A DNA stretch of 64,000 nt from Gnetum montanum (taxonomy: Eukaryota > Streptophyta > Gnetopsida > Gnetales > Gnetaceae): positions 1,467,063 to 1,531,062 of the forward strand of contig MNCI01018059.1 in assembly GCA_015680685.1 (NCBI GenBank), in the 5' to 3' direction. Positions 23,518 through 35,714 of the stretch are shown here, piece by piece. How positions within the stretch are numbered: position 1 is the first letter of the stretch; the number at the start of each line of letters is the position of its first letter. Below the pieces are notes generated by a model, which worked only from the letters and a program-made list of their open reading frames with translations, made no database searches and was not told the origin of the DNA. The position numbers were made by a program, and so were the translations under genes.

Positions 23518-23756
23518 TACCCCACGACTGAGTAAAAACTCATCCTCAAGTTTATTACAATTAAAAAGGTATGAAGTTATTAACGGTACACACGACAAAA
23601 CACATTTACACACACACTGACTCTATTAACATATTAAATGCCCCGATGTACGGAAAATCAAATTACAAAATTACAGTGTTCACAGACAATGAAATCGAAC
23701 ACCTTGACAGCCATAGATTCTCAACCCTACCGAAATGCTGAAGTTGCTTGAGAAGG

Positions 23757-26609
23757 TCACACGGTTCTTGGTGGTGATGGTTCTAATGGGCCTTCGCCAG
23801 CTTTTGGTAAACACAACGGTTGAGGCATTGATGATGATTGTCCTGTAGCCGCTACAACTTTCGCAGGTAATCGAAAAGCCTCCAAAAACGCCCTCATCTT
23901 CTCCTCTTTGTTTTTAGGATTGTTCACTATCCAGGCAACTTCACTGATGTGTGCTGGAATGGGAACATCCCAAGGGTATGGAAGTGCAGGAAATAGTTCC
24001 TTCAAATTAACAAACCAGGCAGCAAACTATTTTTGTTCAACATCGAACGCTCGAACAGATGGTTGTAGTTGCTGGTAGTCATTCATTCGTCAGACCAAGT
24101 TCTCTGCAACAGCACATTGTCCTTCAAAATGGGTGCAAAGAACTTCGAGTTCCGCATTGGCTATTTCTAGCTTTTTCTTTGTCTCTTTATGCCCTTGGAA
24201 CTCACCCTCGTATAAAGAATATGAGGTGGCCACTTATTTCTCCAGGTTTGACCATGACCTTCTAGCTATCAACATAGCCAGGTTTGCATAACGAAGATTG
24301 GCTAACTCCATGTATTCTGTCATCTCTTCAATTTGTAGCTCCTTGATATGGATCTTAAGCTGTTTGTAGGTGTTCAATCCATCGAAGATGGACTACTACA
24401 CCTCACCTCCTTCCTTGAGCTGTTAGAGCATTTGGTTCATCTTAGCCTTTGCAACTTGAATCTTTTTTTCATTGACTTCCTTTTGCAATCCCACTTGGTC
24501 CCTATAATGATTTTTTACTCATTCAAACTTAAGGGCCTCATTTTTCCAAGCAGCGATTTCAATAGCCGATTTTTGTCGTAAGGCTCGAACTTCCTCCATG
24601 GAAAAATTACGATTTTCAACTACCAATCTCCTTACATCAGTGTTTACCCTGACTAGCTCCTCCTGCTATTGGTGGATAAAATCTTTCATGTGTTGATTTT
24701 TAACACCAATGTTGCATAAGTGATGAACTTCTACGATCAACCTGACATTCTCTTGGAAAACCTCTGCCAAGTCCTTATTTAGATAATAAGAATAAGCATC
24801 TATTAAGGACTTGTCAAAGATTGTCAACTCTCACTCATTCTCAACCATCTAAAGTTTGGTTTAAAGCTATTGAAAAGCTTCATCCTTGGTGAGTTCGTGG
24901 TTGAGGAGAGCTAGATCAGCAAGTTGGGCCCTTAGTTGGGCAACTTCCATAGCCAAGCATTGATGATCATCCTAGGCTGCTTCAAGTTGCTCCTCCAAGA
25001 TGAGGCACTTGCCCCTTGCTAAGAGCAGCTCTGACTAGGTTGCAGTGATGTTGTCTGGAAGATCAAAAACATCCAAAAGCATATGCCCGGTTCCCACCAG
25101 TTAGTCCAACAACTCTTCATGTTGGGCTGTGTTGATTTTTCTACGTTGAGTTCCTACAGACGTTTGTACATCTCCAAGTCCATGTATATCCGGTACAGGT
25201 GTCGTAGGTGCATTAAGGGCTGTAGCAATTGTGTTAGCAACCACTTCTACTGCAACTTCTTGTCCTTGGTGTTGCATTACCAGGACAATTGCCCCTTGTT
25301 CATCCTCTAAGCACATCGAGAAAGTAGCTGCATTTCTTGAAATTTCAGGAAATAGTTGTTGGGTAGACATCATTACTTCTCAGACACTAGGGTCCGTTCT
25401 TGGAAGAACTTGTGTTTGTGCGGTAGAAAACATCAACCTTGCTCTCTCTAGTAGACTTACAGATCGAGCCACTTGTTCAAGATGGCTCATTGCAGGGCAG
25501 TACACCGAAGGGTCTTCGCCAACACCAGTTCCTACTAATTGCTCTTGCTAGCTCAAGAATAATTGTCAAATCTCGTGTATGAGTTCTATGATTGTTTGTG
25601 AGCTCAACCTTGTTGTTTGTGCTAGCAATGGAGGTGGTTACTGCTCTTCCCTCATTTGCGTTGTGGCAGGATTCTTGTCTTTCATCATTTCACGCCATAA
25701 GGCAATTAGGGCGTGATGAAGTGTTCATTAGCGTAGCATGCTATCCCTACCTATTTTCACAACTTCCTGATTAGGCAAGGAAAGGGTAGAGCTTGCCTTC
25801 CACATTCATTTTTAGCAAATCATTTTTCAATTTCAAGGAAAAGTTATTATGGAAGGTTAATGGGGAACTTCCCACTTAGAGCGGCACATGCACGAGCAAA
25901 GAAGACAGTGATCTTGCTGGGTCTTACCATTGGGTTCAAGTGGTAAGACACAATTTTTGAGTAGACTCTCTTTGCAGTGGTTAGTATGCCAAACTCCTTA
26001 TGTTCTACCACATAGCATCGTTTGCGCCACTCCCCTTTCACCTCGAGGTCCACCTATTTTGGAATCTCCACCACATCAGCTCCGGTCTCAAGCAACCCAA
26101 GAGCTTGCATGATTGCTTCTATAGAGTAAGATACATGAATGTCCTTGATTCTTACTCTGGACCTTGTTGCCGATTCGTCTAGAAGAGATAAGTTTCTCCT
26201 AGGTACCATTCACCACTAGAGGTGATGATTGGCCACATAGGGAATTTTGTAGTTGGGTTTTAACTTCTTCTAGTGCATTTTCTAGAAACGTTCCAAAGTT
26301 TAACTCCTGAAGGACCATTCGTTGTAGCTCCCTTGGCTTGATAGCATCAATACAGGCTTGGGTCAAGGTAACCTCAAGCCGTGGTGCTACCACAGGAGTC
26401 TCGTCCCTTTGCGATTGTTCACCAAGGACATCCTCTTCGAGAATCTGATGAATAGATTCCATGTCAGGTTCTTCGTAGAGAGGGCCAGTTGCATGTGAGC
26501 CCTCCTCATGCTCTTGAGGTCATGCACCTCGTCCTCTTTCCATTTTAGGTCACTTGTCCCTTGGTTGGAACATTCCTTCTCCCCTTGGATGCCTTGATTT
26601 AGGTGCCAT
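23757..26609 (-). pseudogene. Element A downstream ORF (ORF3), env position, coiled-coil-like
   Basis: The likely start is the ATG at 26607-26609 (MAPKSRHPRGEG). The N-terminal third has a weakly conserved segment (25690-26200): YHLNPMVRPSKITVFFARACAALSGKFPINLP then LPFPCLIRKL. In pattern this resembles the plant retroelement-associated domain found in downstream ORFs of OTA gypsy elements (the PF20167 type); that match is by eye. A middle segment (25101-25373) has IVLVMQHQGQE. The rest is rich in E, K, L, Q and A in helical, heptad-like runs, includes ELANLRYANLAM (about 24265-24315) and ends with FPALPYPWDVP. Many stops break the frame. No signal peptide or membrane anchor is evident, unlike a classical envelope protein. 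Parallel copies are in elements C and E. Confidence 0.6.
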
Positions 26610-26629
26610 TTGCAGTCACAACATAATCA

Positions 26630-29230
26630 TGATTTAAAATGTGTATAAGTTGCTCAAAATGGCAATCGTACACCTTCTCATTTTGGCCAAGCTATGACAT
26701 TGGCATGTGCATCTTGTTAAATTCCCCAGAGTGTAGTTGAGGGGTTAGAAAAAACAATAAAACATAATGAGTTTCCATTTATAGTTGTTTTTTATTTTTG
26801 TTGTTTCTTATCTGTCCCCTAAGAGGTGTTAAGGCTTTGATAATCGCAATAATTATAGACCCCCCCCCCCCTCCCCCCCCCCCCCCCCCCCCCCCGGCCA
26901 CGATTGAGAGCATACCTTTGGTAGCAGAAGGGTGAAAGAATGGTTGGATTGGGACATGTGGTAGAAATGGTATGTGCAAGGTAAGAAGGCTTGATGGAGA
27001 AAAATGGAAAAAATCCCCTTGCTTTGTGAACAAATGGACAATTTTCAAGGGCACAACATGGGTATATATGGTATTTTTGACATGTATCGATGGGGTTGTG
27101 TAAACAAGGCAGCATAAACGCATGGGGATGCATATACTGGGCCTAGTTAATGTAGTCGTTTAGCTTAGTTGACCTGCATTGACTGATGAAGTAAGGGCCC
27201 AAATCTTTGGATTGGAACACAAAGTGGAATGATGTAAGAACTTAGAGACCAAAGAACTATCCGATAGAAAGAGGAAGGAAGATTGTTATTAAAAGAAGAG
27301 TCAAAGGTAGGAGAATGTCATAAGATGGAACTTTGTGGGTGAAGAGCTATGCGATGGATAGAATGCAGATGATTGACGAATTATACCAAAGGGGAAGGAG
27401 ATTAACAATCGGTACCAAAGGATATGCAAGTGGGTCCTCCCCATAGCAGGCATTAGCCTCAGTTTCCCTTGCACATCATCAACATAGAAGTCCGTGGGCC
27501 CCATAGTGAACTAATGGTTACTGCAAGTTAATACTCACATCATAAGAACTAGCCAAATAATTTACGAGTTCAAGCAAGGCACGACAAATGATCAACATGT
27601 AAAACCAATAGTGAGGTGAGCAATGGGAAGCAAATGATGGAGAGTAAAGGGACTAAAATGGAAGTCCTAAGTTTGATCACATGAAATCCCTTGTGCAGTG
27701 TATGATTAAGTGATCCGATAGGATCCATCCTTAGTTTAGACCCAAAACCAACCACACTCAGTGACATCGCATCAACATTCGAAGACTAGTCCATTCCTTT
27801 GAGGCACAAGAATGCTCCCACAAACAAACACCACTCCAACATGAGTGAGAGATAGGAAGTGAAAAAGGGGCTGAGTTAGAGGGGACAAAACAAGGCCCAT
27901 AACTGGTGCTTATAGCTCGTTAGAGGAGGTTTAAGGGGTGTGCTTTGAATTCCCATGTTTTTTTTCTATGGGAACCACACCATGTAAATACCCATGCATT
28001 TACGCATGCATTTGGTCCAACGGATGTGCTTTGAATCCTCTTTTTTTTTTGTTTTTTTTTTGTCAAATGATGAGGACCACACCATGCAAGGACAAATTGC
28101 CAATGAACTTCCTAGTATGGGAGTGGCAAGCAGTTCGTGAGGATACTCTCGTAGACAAGGGAATAGAAAAGTATGAAGAATGTTGCATTCCCTTTGAAGT
28201 CACACCTTGTTCAAATCGTTGGGTCCTCCTTAGGTCCAAAAACTACACAAGTCATGAATTAATTAAAGTTATTTTTAACGGAAAAGGAATTGCATGTTTC
28301 CAAAATAAGGAAAACCATGGAGCGGGTGGATGGGTGGATGATGTGGACTCATTGCCTATTAAATGAAATGAAAGTATAATGTGAATTCCTAGAATAGAAA
28401 TGCTAAGGTAGGAACTAGATATAATAGGTAGACCATAATATGCACCATCGCAAAGAGGAACAACTGCACAAGTATGTCCTGTGATAATAAGACAGCTTAT
28501 TAATGAGAGGTAGAAAACAGTTGAAAGATAAGTACATATATACATATAGAAAAAAATAAATAAATAAAGGAAAAAGTAAGTAAAAATTGTTAGACATATG
28601 AACGATGTTGTAAAAAAAAAGTATCACAAACAACTGAGGAGCTAGTAGAGGTTATTAGCATGGATGATGATCTCCCCTATGACTAAGCTACGAGGAGGAG
28701 ACCCAGAAAATGGAACGAGGTTGACTTTGTGACAAAAGGGCAATGACACTGGTTCAGTGGAGTTTGTGGAAGGGTTTTAATTGTTGCATATTGACTAACT
28801 GTGTTTTTGTGGGATCCTTAGGTTTGTGGATAAGTAGGGCCCCAAATGGAAAGGTTTCAAAAATAATATAAGATCCCTTCCATAGTGTTTGAAACTTAGT
28901 ATGTTGCAGTACATCTGTGGGGTTCTAGTAGAGTACCTTATCTCCACGTTGAAATGTTACCTTTCGAATCCTAAGATCATGATGTTTTTTATTATAGGCC
29001 TTGTGTATTTCATTTGATGATAGGGCTACTAGGCAATTCTCATCTAGCACATTCAAGTTGATAAGTCATTCTCATTGTGCTAGTAACAAGTCAAGACCCA
29101 AGTCACTGGAGGTAGGTAGTGTTCAAAGTTCTACCTGAATTGGAAGTTTTGGTAGTTTCTCGTACACTAACTCGTAAGGAGAGTAGCCTATAGGAATTTT
29201 CCATGTTGAACAATAGGCCTAGAGGATAGT
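26630..29230 (-). other. Non-coding spacer between integrase and ORF3 of A
   Basis: 2.6 kb without coding domains. It is partly conserved in C (44220-46120) and D (52010-53350), including a short block reading GCTATGGGGAGGACCCACTTGC on the minus strand (27424-27450). It holds a long C run at 26860-26895 that creates glycine-rich artefact frames. Confidence 0.6.
26860..26895. repeat. Poly-C tract
   Basis: 36 bp of C with a single T at 26872. Length is likely unreliable in the assembly. Confidence 0.95.
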
Positions 29231-29245
29231 GTTAAATTTCATGCT

Positions 29246-29800
29246 TCAATCCCTCCTATATTTGCTAATAGTCCTAGTTAGGATCTTTGTAATCTCCCTA
29301 TTTGTGACTTCAACTTGCCCAATAGCTTGGGGGTGATAAGGTGTTGTAGATTTATGTTTGACCCCCAAGTGTTGCATGAGTTTACGAAAAGTATTGCTTG
29401 TAAAGTGAGTTCCATTATCTGAAATGAGTGCACGTGGCACCCCAAACCTATTCACGATTTTCTGTTGGACAAATCGTGCGGCAGTAGTTGAGGAATAGTT
29501 AGTGATGGTTGTCGCCTCTACCCAGTTGGTATAGTTGTCTATTGCAACAATGATATATGTCTTTTTGTTGGACATGGGTGCAATGGGACCCATGAAGTCA
29601 ATGCCCCAAATATCAAAGGGTTCTAGTGGCTAGATCCACTGTTCAGGTTCCTCCATTTGTGTTGTCATCCCACTATCTTATTAACATCGTTCACAGGAGC
29701 AAGTGAACCATTGAGCATCTCTGAAGAGTGTAGGCCAGTAATATCCTGCAAGTAGGATTTTAATGGCTATTCATCTTCCAGCATAGTGGGCCCCACAAGG
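29246..29800 (-). pseudogene. Element A integrase
   Basis: The zinc-binding end is seen near 29690 (CSCERC). The catalytic core follows: first Asp in IVAIDNYTNWVEA, second in ALISDNGTHFTS and Glu in GQVEVTNREI, giving the D,D-35-E pattern. The usual HPQ precedes the Glu (Y-H-P-Q-A-I-G-Q). The core is open from 29593 to 29246; the zinc-finger part has stops. No chromodomain is seen downstream, consistent with a non-chromovirus. Confidence 0.88.
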
Positions 29801-30179
29801 GCCCTCATGAGCATCTTGAAGGATGCATAGTTTATCCTCATCCGAGACACACCATCGAACCAAGCCATCTACACACACCTTGTAAAGGTGTCCATTGATT
29901 TCCATGAACTGCTTGGTTCTATGAAGAAACTGTTGTTTCTTCTGATGATTCCACTCCTTTGGCTATTCTTGTGTTGAGAGATAAGTAAGGATGTCACTAA
30001 ACCAAGTTAATCATGTGGGCGTTTCCTTGGCGATTGCTCCAGCGAAAAGGAGTTCATCTAGAAATTAATTGAAGAGTGACTCCTCCTCCTCTACGCTATC
30101 CCATCGTAACTGAGATAAGTGGTCAACAACCACATTCTCAGTTCCCTTTTTTCCACCATAATAAGATCGAATTCCTGAA

Positions 30180-31536
30180 GGATCATGAGCCACCGTATGA
30201 TATAGGGACTTACCGGTGGTTTGTTCATAAGGAATCAGATGGCACTGTGGTTAATATGTACAAACACCTTGTATCCGAGCACACAATGTTGGAACTTTTC
30301 CAAGGTGAACAACATTGCCATCAATTCCTTTTTAGTGGAGGTGTAATTGAGTTGAGCACCCACAATGCTTTGGCTGGCACAATAGATGTAATATGGATGT
30401 CATTCGTCATCCAACTATGTGAGCACAACTCCTAATGCATAATTAGATGCATCCGTCATGATGTGAAATGGTTTGAACCAGTCAGGTGCCTGTAGAATTG
30501 GAGTCTCTACGAGTTTTTATTTTAGTGTTTGGAATGTAGAATCGCATTTCCTAGTACAGACAAATGGAGCGTCCTTCTTTGTTAGTTCCACCAACAACTT
30601 GGCGATCTTCGAGAAATTCTCGATGAAGCATCGATAATAACCAGTCTATCCAAAGAATGACCGAACATCTTTTACAGTGTTTGATTGACTGGTGATTCCT
30701 TGGATGATCCTAATTTTTTCAAGGTCTATACTAATCCCTACTTGTAAAATTCGATGCCCCAGAACAATGCCCTCTTGGACCATTAAGTGACTCTTTTGCT
30801 AGTTGAGCTGTAAATTTGTTTCCACACATCTTTTTAAGACTTGCTCAAGGCGGTCCAAGGCTTGTTCAAACATTGCTCCGTAGGTAGAGAAGTCATCCAT
30901 GAAAACTTCTACCCCATTGCCAATTTGTTGCTAAAAGATGCAAAGGACAAGGCGTTGGTATGTTGCAGGCGCATTGCATAGGCCAAAGGGCATCTTCTTA
31001 TATATGAAAGTCCCCTAGGGACTTGTAAATGTTGTCTTGGCCTAGTCTTCGAGTGTAATTTGGATTTGGTTATAGCCACTATAATTGTCCAAAAAGCTAT
31101 AGTAACAATGCCCTGCAATAGTATCCAACACTTGATCCATAAATGGAAGTGGGAAGTGATCCTTGAAGGTTGCCATATTTAGTAGTCGAAAATCTATACA
31201 GACCCTCCATTTGCCATCCTTCTTTGGCACTATAACGAGTGGCCTGATCCATTCTCTATCCACAATAGAATAGAAAAACCATGCTTTCAACCATTGTTCA
31301 ATCTCATCCTTGACGATCTACTTCAACTTGGGGTTTAATCATCTTTACGGTTGTCATCGTGGCTTCATGGAGGGGTCGATATAGATCCAATGTTGGCATA
31401 CCCTAGTATTAACTCCGGTCAGTTCAAGATATAACCATGCAAAAGAAACCACCCATTTTTTCACCATCTTTAGCAATTTCTTCTTTTGTTCAAGAGTAAG
31501 AGTGGCATTGATGATTACCGACTTGCCATTCTGCAA
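30180..31536 (-). pseudogene. Element A reverse transcriptase and RNase H
   Basis: RT begins around 31290 with WIRPLVIVPKKDGKWRVCIDFRLLN, then FPLPFMDQVLD and YYSFLDNYSGYNQI. After a frameshift come MPFGLCNAPATYQ and the catalytic F-M-D-D-F at about 30890-30905. RNase H follows with I-M-T-D-A-S-N-Y-A-L-G near 30450. The 31354-31536 frame is the linker between protease and RT. Several stops and shifts interrupt the domain. Confidence 0.88.
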
Positions 31537-31966
31537 GAAGGCATACTCCAGATTGGTCGGTAATGGTTTTAGTTCTAGGGGCTCTTATCGAAAGCTTTCA
31601 GGTGTCTGTAGCTTTCCCCAATCATCACTATCATCAATAGCAAAGACTTGTTGATGGACCTTTTCCAATTCATCCATGCTTTTCATATAGGCACATACAA
31701 GGCCCTCAAATGGTTCCATGCATAGAGTGCTACTATTAGAGTTAGCGATTAGCCACTAGGTGCCTTCTTGATTCGTGGCTGCTGTGTACAGACATCATTG
31801 AATCTGTGATTCTTTAGCACATCGACTGCATGCTTGAATGGATGCCTGCATAACAGACCAAAGTTGCCACACAGTTGCACCTGGAGGCACTGTACGAGAT
31901 GCATGGAACGTGCTTCTTCTCAATCTTTCTGAAAGGATTTTCTTTTGAAATTTTGAGGGAAAGATC

Positions 31967-32449
31967 TTAGAGTCCCAATCGTGCATCCACTGTGCTGAGC
32001 CAGGCTCTCCCCATTATGATTGGGAAATTCCCCTTGCAATTATCAACCCAAATGACTAGGAAATCAGTAGGATAGGACCACCCACAAATGGTGGTCATGA
32101 TATCTTCTACCAATCCTAAGGGAACAATTATGGATTGGTTTGCTAACTCGAGTCGAATGTTGCTTTTCTTCATTAGGGGCAAGTTCCAAGTCTTGTACAT
32201 ATCGTATGAAATCAAATTGACACCTAACCCCGAATCCAAGAGAGCTTTGCATGGCTTGTTTCTTGCCACTTGAAGATATATGAGGGGACTCCTCGAATTA
32301 ATCAATTTCTGAGGAAGATGACCTACCTTTATCCAGTCTGTCACAGCATGTGTTAGCATGACAGTTTGTACTATGGATGGTGTTTGGCTTGAAGGTTGCT
32401 TGAAGGGTTGAATGGTGGAGGCGATTGGAGGTTCAAAGACACTAGCCAC
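31967..32449 (-). pseudogene. Element A aspartic protease
   Basis: A 160-residue open frame. The active-site triad is intact in ALLDSGLGVNLIS (about residues 66-78), and the second signature is PIIMGRAWL near the C-terminus. Together they give a typical gypsy retropepsin. It sits between gag (right) and RT (left) on the minus strand. Confidence 0.85.
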
Positions 32450-32459
32450 AGGTGAATGT

Positions 32460-34669
32460 GAAGGTATGTTAGGGATATTGGGCCAGAAGAAAGGGTGTTT
32501 TCATGGTTTTGATTCCGATCCACTCGATTGAGAAGTCGATTGTAAGTTGATAGCTCTCATGGCATTACGTTGCTATGGTTGTGGTGGTATCTCTTCCTAC
32601 ATAGGTGGAGCAGGAGGTAGCTGAGTGAGGGGTTGATGAGTAAGTATGGCAGGAGAAGGTGACAAAGGATAGTATATATGTGGGTTCTCCACCCTAAGTG
32701 ATGGAGACTGTGTTTGAAAGTATTCCAGGGGGTGGTAATGAGTTTGAAATGGTGCTTGATTAGAAGAGTCCCGCAGGGAGACTAGTTGCTGAATGTAGTA
32801 CCCGTAAGGATTTGGCTATCGGTAAGGGTATTACTGCCTTGGAGGTGGCATCCCCCACGATTGTGGATGTTTCCATTGCTAGTAATACTCGTAGGGTTGT
32901 CGTGGCGCTCCACTTGGATAATATCCTTGTTGTTGGTGGAACTACCTGGGATTGCCTTGTGGATAAGGCAATCTTCGGGGTGTTTGCCTTTTTGCCAAAT
33001 GAGAATTCAACGCATACATCCTAAACTCTTATAAATGTGACACTACCAGGCAACACCCCTTAGGATGTTCGTACTGGCATATGTCAGAGTCTGCAACCCA
33101 TTTTGCTGTAGCAACTTTGCCCTTACCTTTATAGTAGGCACGTTTAGCTTCTCTTCTCCTTTGCTGATCTCGCTCATTACTTCACTCTTTGGATTTCTTC
33201 GCAATTTTTAGGACACTTTGGAACCTTTCATCCAAAGAATCCCACATCTTGTCAACCTTGGCCAAAATTTCAGAAGAAAATTTTTGTATGGGCAAGGTTT
33301 TTTAGTTCACCGCTGCATCCAGTGATGATTCTTCCTCCTCTTCACAAAATCGGACTTCCTTCTTTCGAATGGAAGGGTCCTGATTATATTCTTCTGCACT
33401 TTCTTTTTTTCTTAATTCCCCTTCCTCTTTGGCCACCTACTCAATGAGGCGTTGTAGTTGATGGACCCTCAATTCATATAACCGTCTCTGAGCGTAAATG
33501 CCTAGGGTCTTTCTTGTTTCAAAGTAAAGCCCATCTATGATATGGCAGAGTTGTTCCTGCTGAGAGTAGCCATGACCAGGGCATTGGTGTAACAATGAGT
33601 AATATCTACCCATGGTTGCATCCAAGGGTTCATGACCACCCTGTTTCCACCCTTGAATATGTTGTCTCAGATTAGCCACTCTTGAGTAGGTTTGGTATTT
33701 ATCATTGAAAATTTCTAGCATTGTACTCCATTGTCTGATTAATTCTGGTTCCAAAGACTAGTACCAACTTTCCACTTCCTTGATGAGTGTTCGGGGGAAC
33801 AACTTGAGTTTTTTCCAATCATTGTCTATATTTTGCAAGGTGCAAGCATCATGAAATGCTTGCAAGTGAGTCTGTGGATCACAATTATATCCCCCTTAAA
33901 ATTTGGGGATATTGTTCATGTCAAGGCACTTGATTCAACTATCTTTTAAGTGCCTACTGGGTATTTGAACCGCCTTAGCTATGTTAAGCATGCTTCAAGT
34001 AGCCAATAGTGGTTCATTCGAGTCATAGTCCTGTTGTTGGCCATGACGTCTGTGGCAATTTCAGCTGCGTCTCCTTTCTTGACGGTGAGACTCGTGTGAT
34101 TGGTCACACGATTTCCTCACATCGTCCTTGTTGGTCCTTGCGCTCTTGTCAGTCTTTTTGATCACCATCACCCCAATCCTTCCTACTACGGTTGTGATCG
34201 AAGTCAGAACTTGGTGAAGACAAGGTGGAATGGGAAGATGGAGAAGAGGGAGGAGAACTGCCACCGCCTCGGTGTCGATCTCCTCCTCTGCTCTGATGAC
34301 GACCCCGATCTTCATGTCCATCTTTCCCTTTGCCACGATCTTTCTTGCGTGATCCCTCATCATCCTAGGACTCCCAGTCACTTGACTATTTACTTTGAAT
34401 GATGGCCTAGATGATCTGATGCATTGGAGGAGGTTTAGCTGAATGGGAATCATGAAAAACAGGTTCCTCATTGTCATGCAGGTATTGCAAGAACAAAGGG
34501 TTATTGAACTATTTCCCCTTTATGTGTTCATGGCATTCCGCCTGTTGCCGGTCCCATGCACGTTGTGCCTCTTTAGCACGATAATCTCGGTAATCATGAT
34601 CCTCCATGATGTATTCCACACCACGGGCACTAGTGGGTTGGATCTATCTCGCCTGTGAGAAGAAGACAT
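32460..34669 (-). pseudogene. Element A gag
   Basis: The likely start is the ATG at 34667-34669 (MSSSHRRDR), matched by MSSSHRAK in element C. The capsid-like core is open at 33437-33754 (FNDKYQTYSRVANLRQHIQGWKQG...GRYYSLLHQCPGHGYSQQEQLCHIIDGL), a form typical of Athila-type gag. A zinc-knuckle-like C-x-x-x-E-H-P-K-G-x-C segment lies near 33060. The C-terminal part is proline- and glutamine-rich. Several stops and frameshifts are present, including near the N-terminus. Confidence 0.8.
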
Positions 34670-34815
34670 TTTTGATGTTAGCTAACAACTAAATTGGTGT
34701 GCCTTATTCTTTTACTTAAATTTGCTAGCGTGCGTAGATTTCACTATCGTAGGTCCGTTCCAATGAAGTGAATGATGATCTTGCTAAGACTAGATAGCGC
34801 ATGTAAGACTAACAG

Positions 34816-34833
34816 TCCTTAGAAACGGTGCCA
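34816..34833 (-). promoter_or_regulatory. Primer-binding site of A (decayed tRNA-Asp type)
   Basis: The plus strand reads TCCTTAGAAACGGTGCCA next to the LTR. It corresponds to the 3' end of plant tRNA-Asp (TCCCCGGCAACGGCGCCA) with several substitutions. Confidence 0.7.
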
Positions 34834-34834
34834 A

Positions 34835-35709
34835 TGATGAGTGGTGAGGTACCCCTACGCCCAACCATACGAATCACAGGTGTTCACACATGACTTGGTC
34901 GAATTTCGTAGACTGCAAGCATTTACGTACATCGAATTCTAGCTAGCAAAACCTTAGTTAGAACGGTCATTGTCTTCACAATCTCACCTGTGATATTCTA
35001 AAGCGATGGTTGAGTGAGATTGAGGCAAATGATTTTTATCAATTTCCTTTTTATCTCTAAAGGTCTAACTCTTTTAATGTAGGAAATGGAAAATTGTGAA
35101 ATTTGTAATAGTTCTACTCTATCGCTTAACTCTCCCTAGCATAAGCAACCAATCCCATCTTCTGTGAACATCCTGAGCATATCCTAACCACTACTGGGTT
35201 ACTGAACGTTAAGCGTCGCTGGGTTACCAAGTGTCTGATATATGTTCGAGATGGTTGTGCCTATGGTTCTCATAAAATATGACAAGGACAATAAACATAA
35301 AGCGATAATAATAAAGGACTTTGGAATGCTTAAAACGTTGAAATATTAAATTGTTTTAATGTTTAAGTAATTAAATCCAAATGCTGCAAGGAATATTTAA
35401 AAAGCTTGTCTTTATTGCCGCTCACGCCAATGGACTCAGGTACATTAGCACTCAAATAAAGAGCCGTACACCTTTCTCACACCTGTTGCAGGCACTTGGG
35501 AAATATTCTAACTTACACGAAAACAAACTGTAAGGGCTTCGCTACAACTACCAAAAAGATGCCATAAATGCTATGGGTGCACAAACTTTGTGTTAACGGG
35601 GTCACATTAACGCATGGATGGATACGTCAATGGGGTCACGTCAACATGGCCGTGTCAACGAGGCTCCATTAACGCAGCCCAGTCAATGTATCAACTGAAC
35701 ACTTCATCA
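34835..35709 (-). repeat. 5' LTR of element A
   Basis: 875 bp, TGATGAGTGG...CACTTCATCA on the plus strand. It matches the 3' LTR apart from scattered substitutions and small deletions; the TATA region seen in the 3' copy at 23374-23381 is deleted here, between GGGTGCA and CAAAC. Confidence 0.92.
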
Positions 35710-35714
35710 ACAAG

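Larger units (their letters stand above)
22622..35709 (-). mobile_element. Element A: full-length Athila-like Ty3/gypsy element
   Basis: 13.1 kb between LTRs 22622-23517 and 34835-35709, flanked by ACAAG on both sides (22617-22621 and 35710-35714). On the minus strand the order is 5' LTR, primer-binding site, gag, protease, reverse transcriptase, RNase H, integrase, non-coding spacer, long downstream ORF, polypurine tract, 3' LTR. The Ty3/gypsy order, tRNA-Asp primer and extra ORF after integrase fit the Athila/OTA branch of plant gypsy elements. Every coding region is broken by stops or frameshifts, so it is a fossil; it is the only member in this window that still has pol. Confidence 0.9.

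Noticed and set aside
23757-26609. ORF3 as a classical retroviral-type envelope gene
   Set aside because: No signal peptide, furin-like site or membrane-spanning segment could be seen; the position alone is not enough.
26779-27133. Glycine-rich open frames on the minus strand
   Set aside because: The glycine run is the poly-C tract read on the opposite strand.
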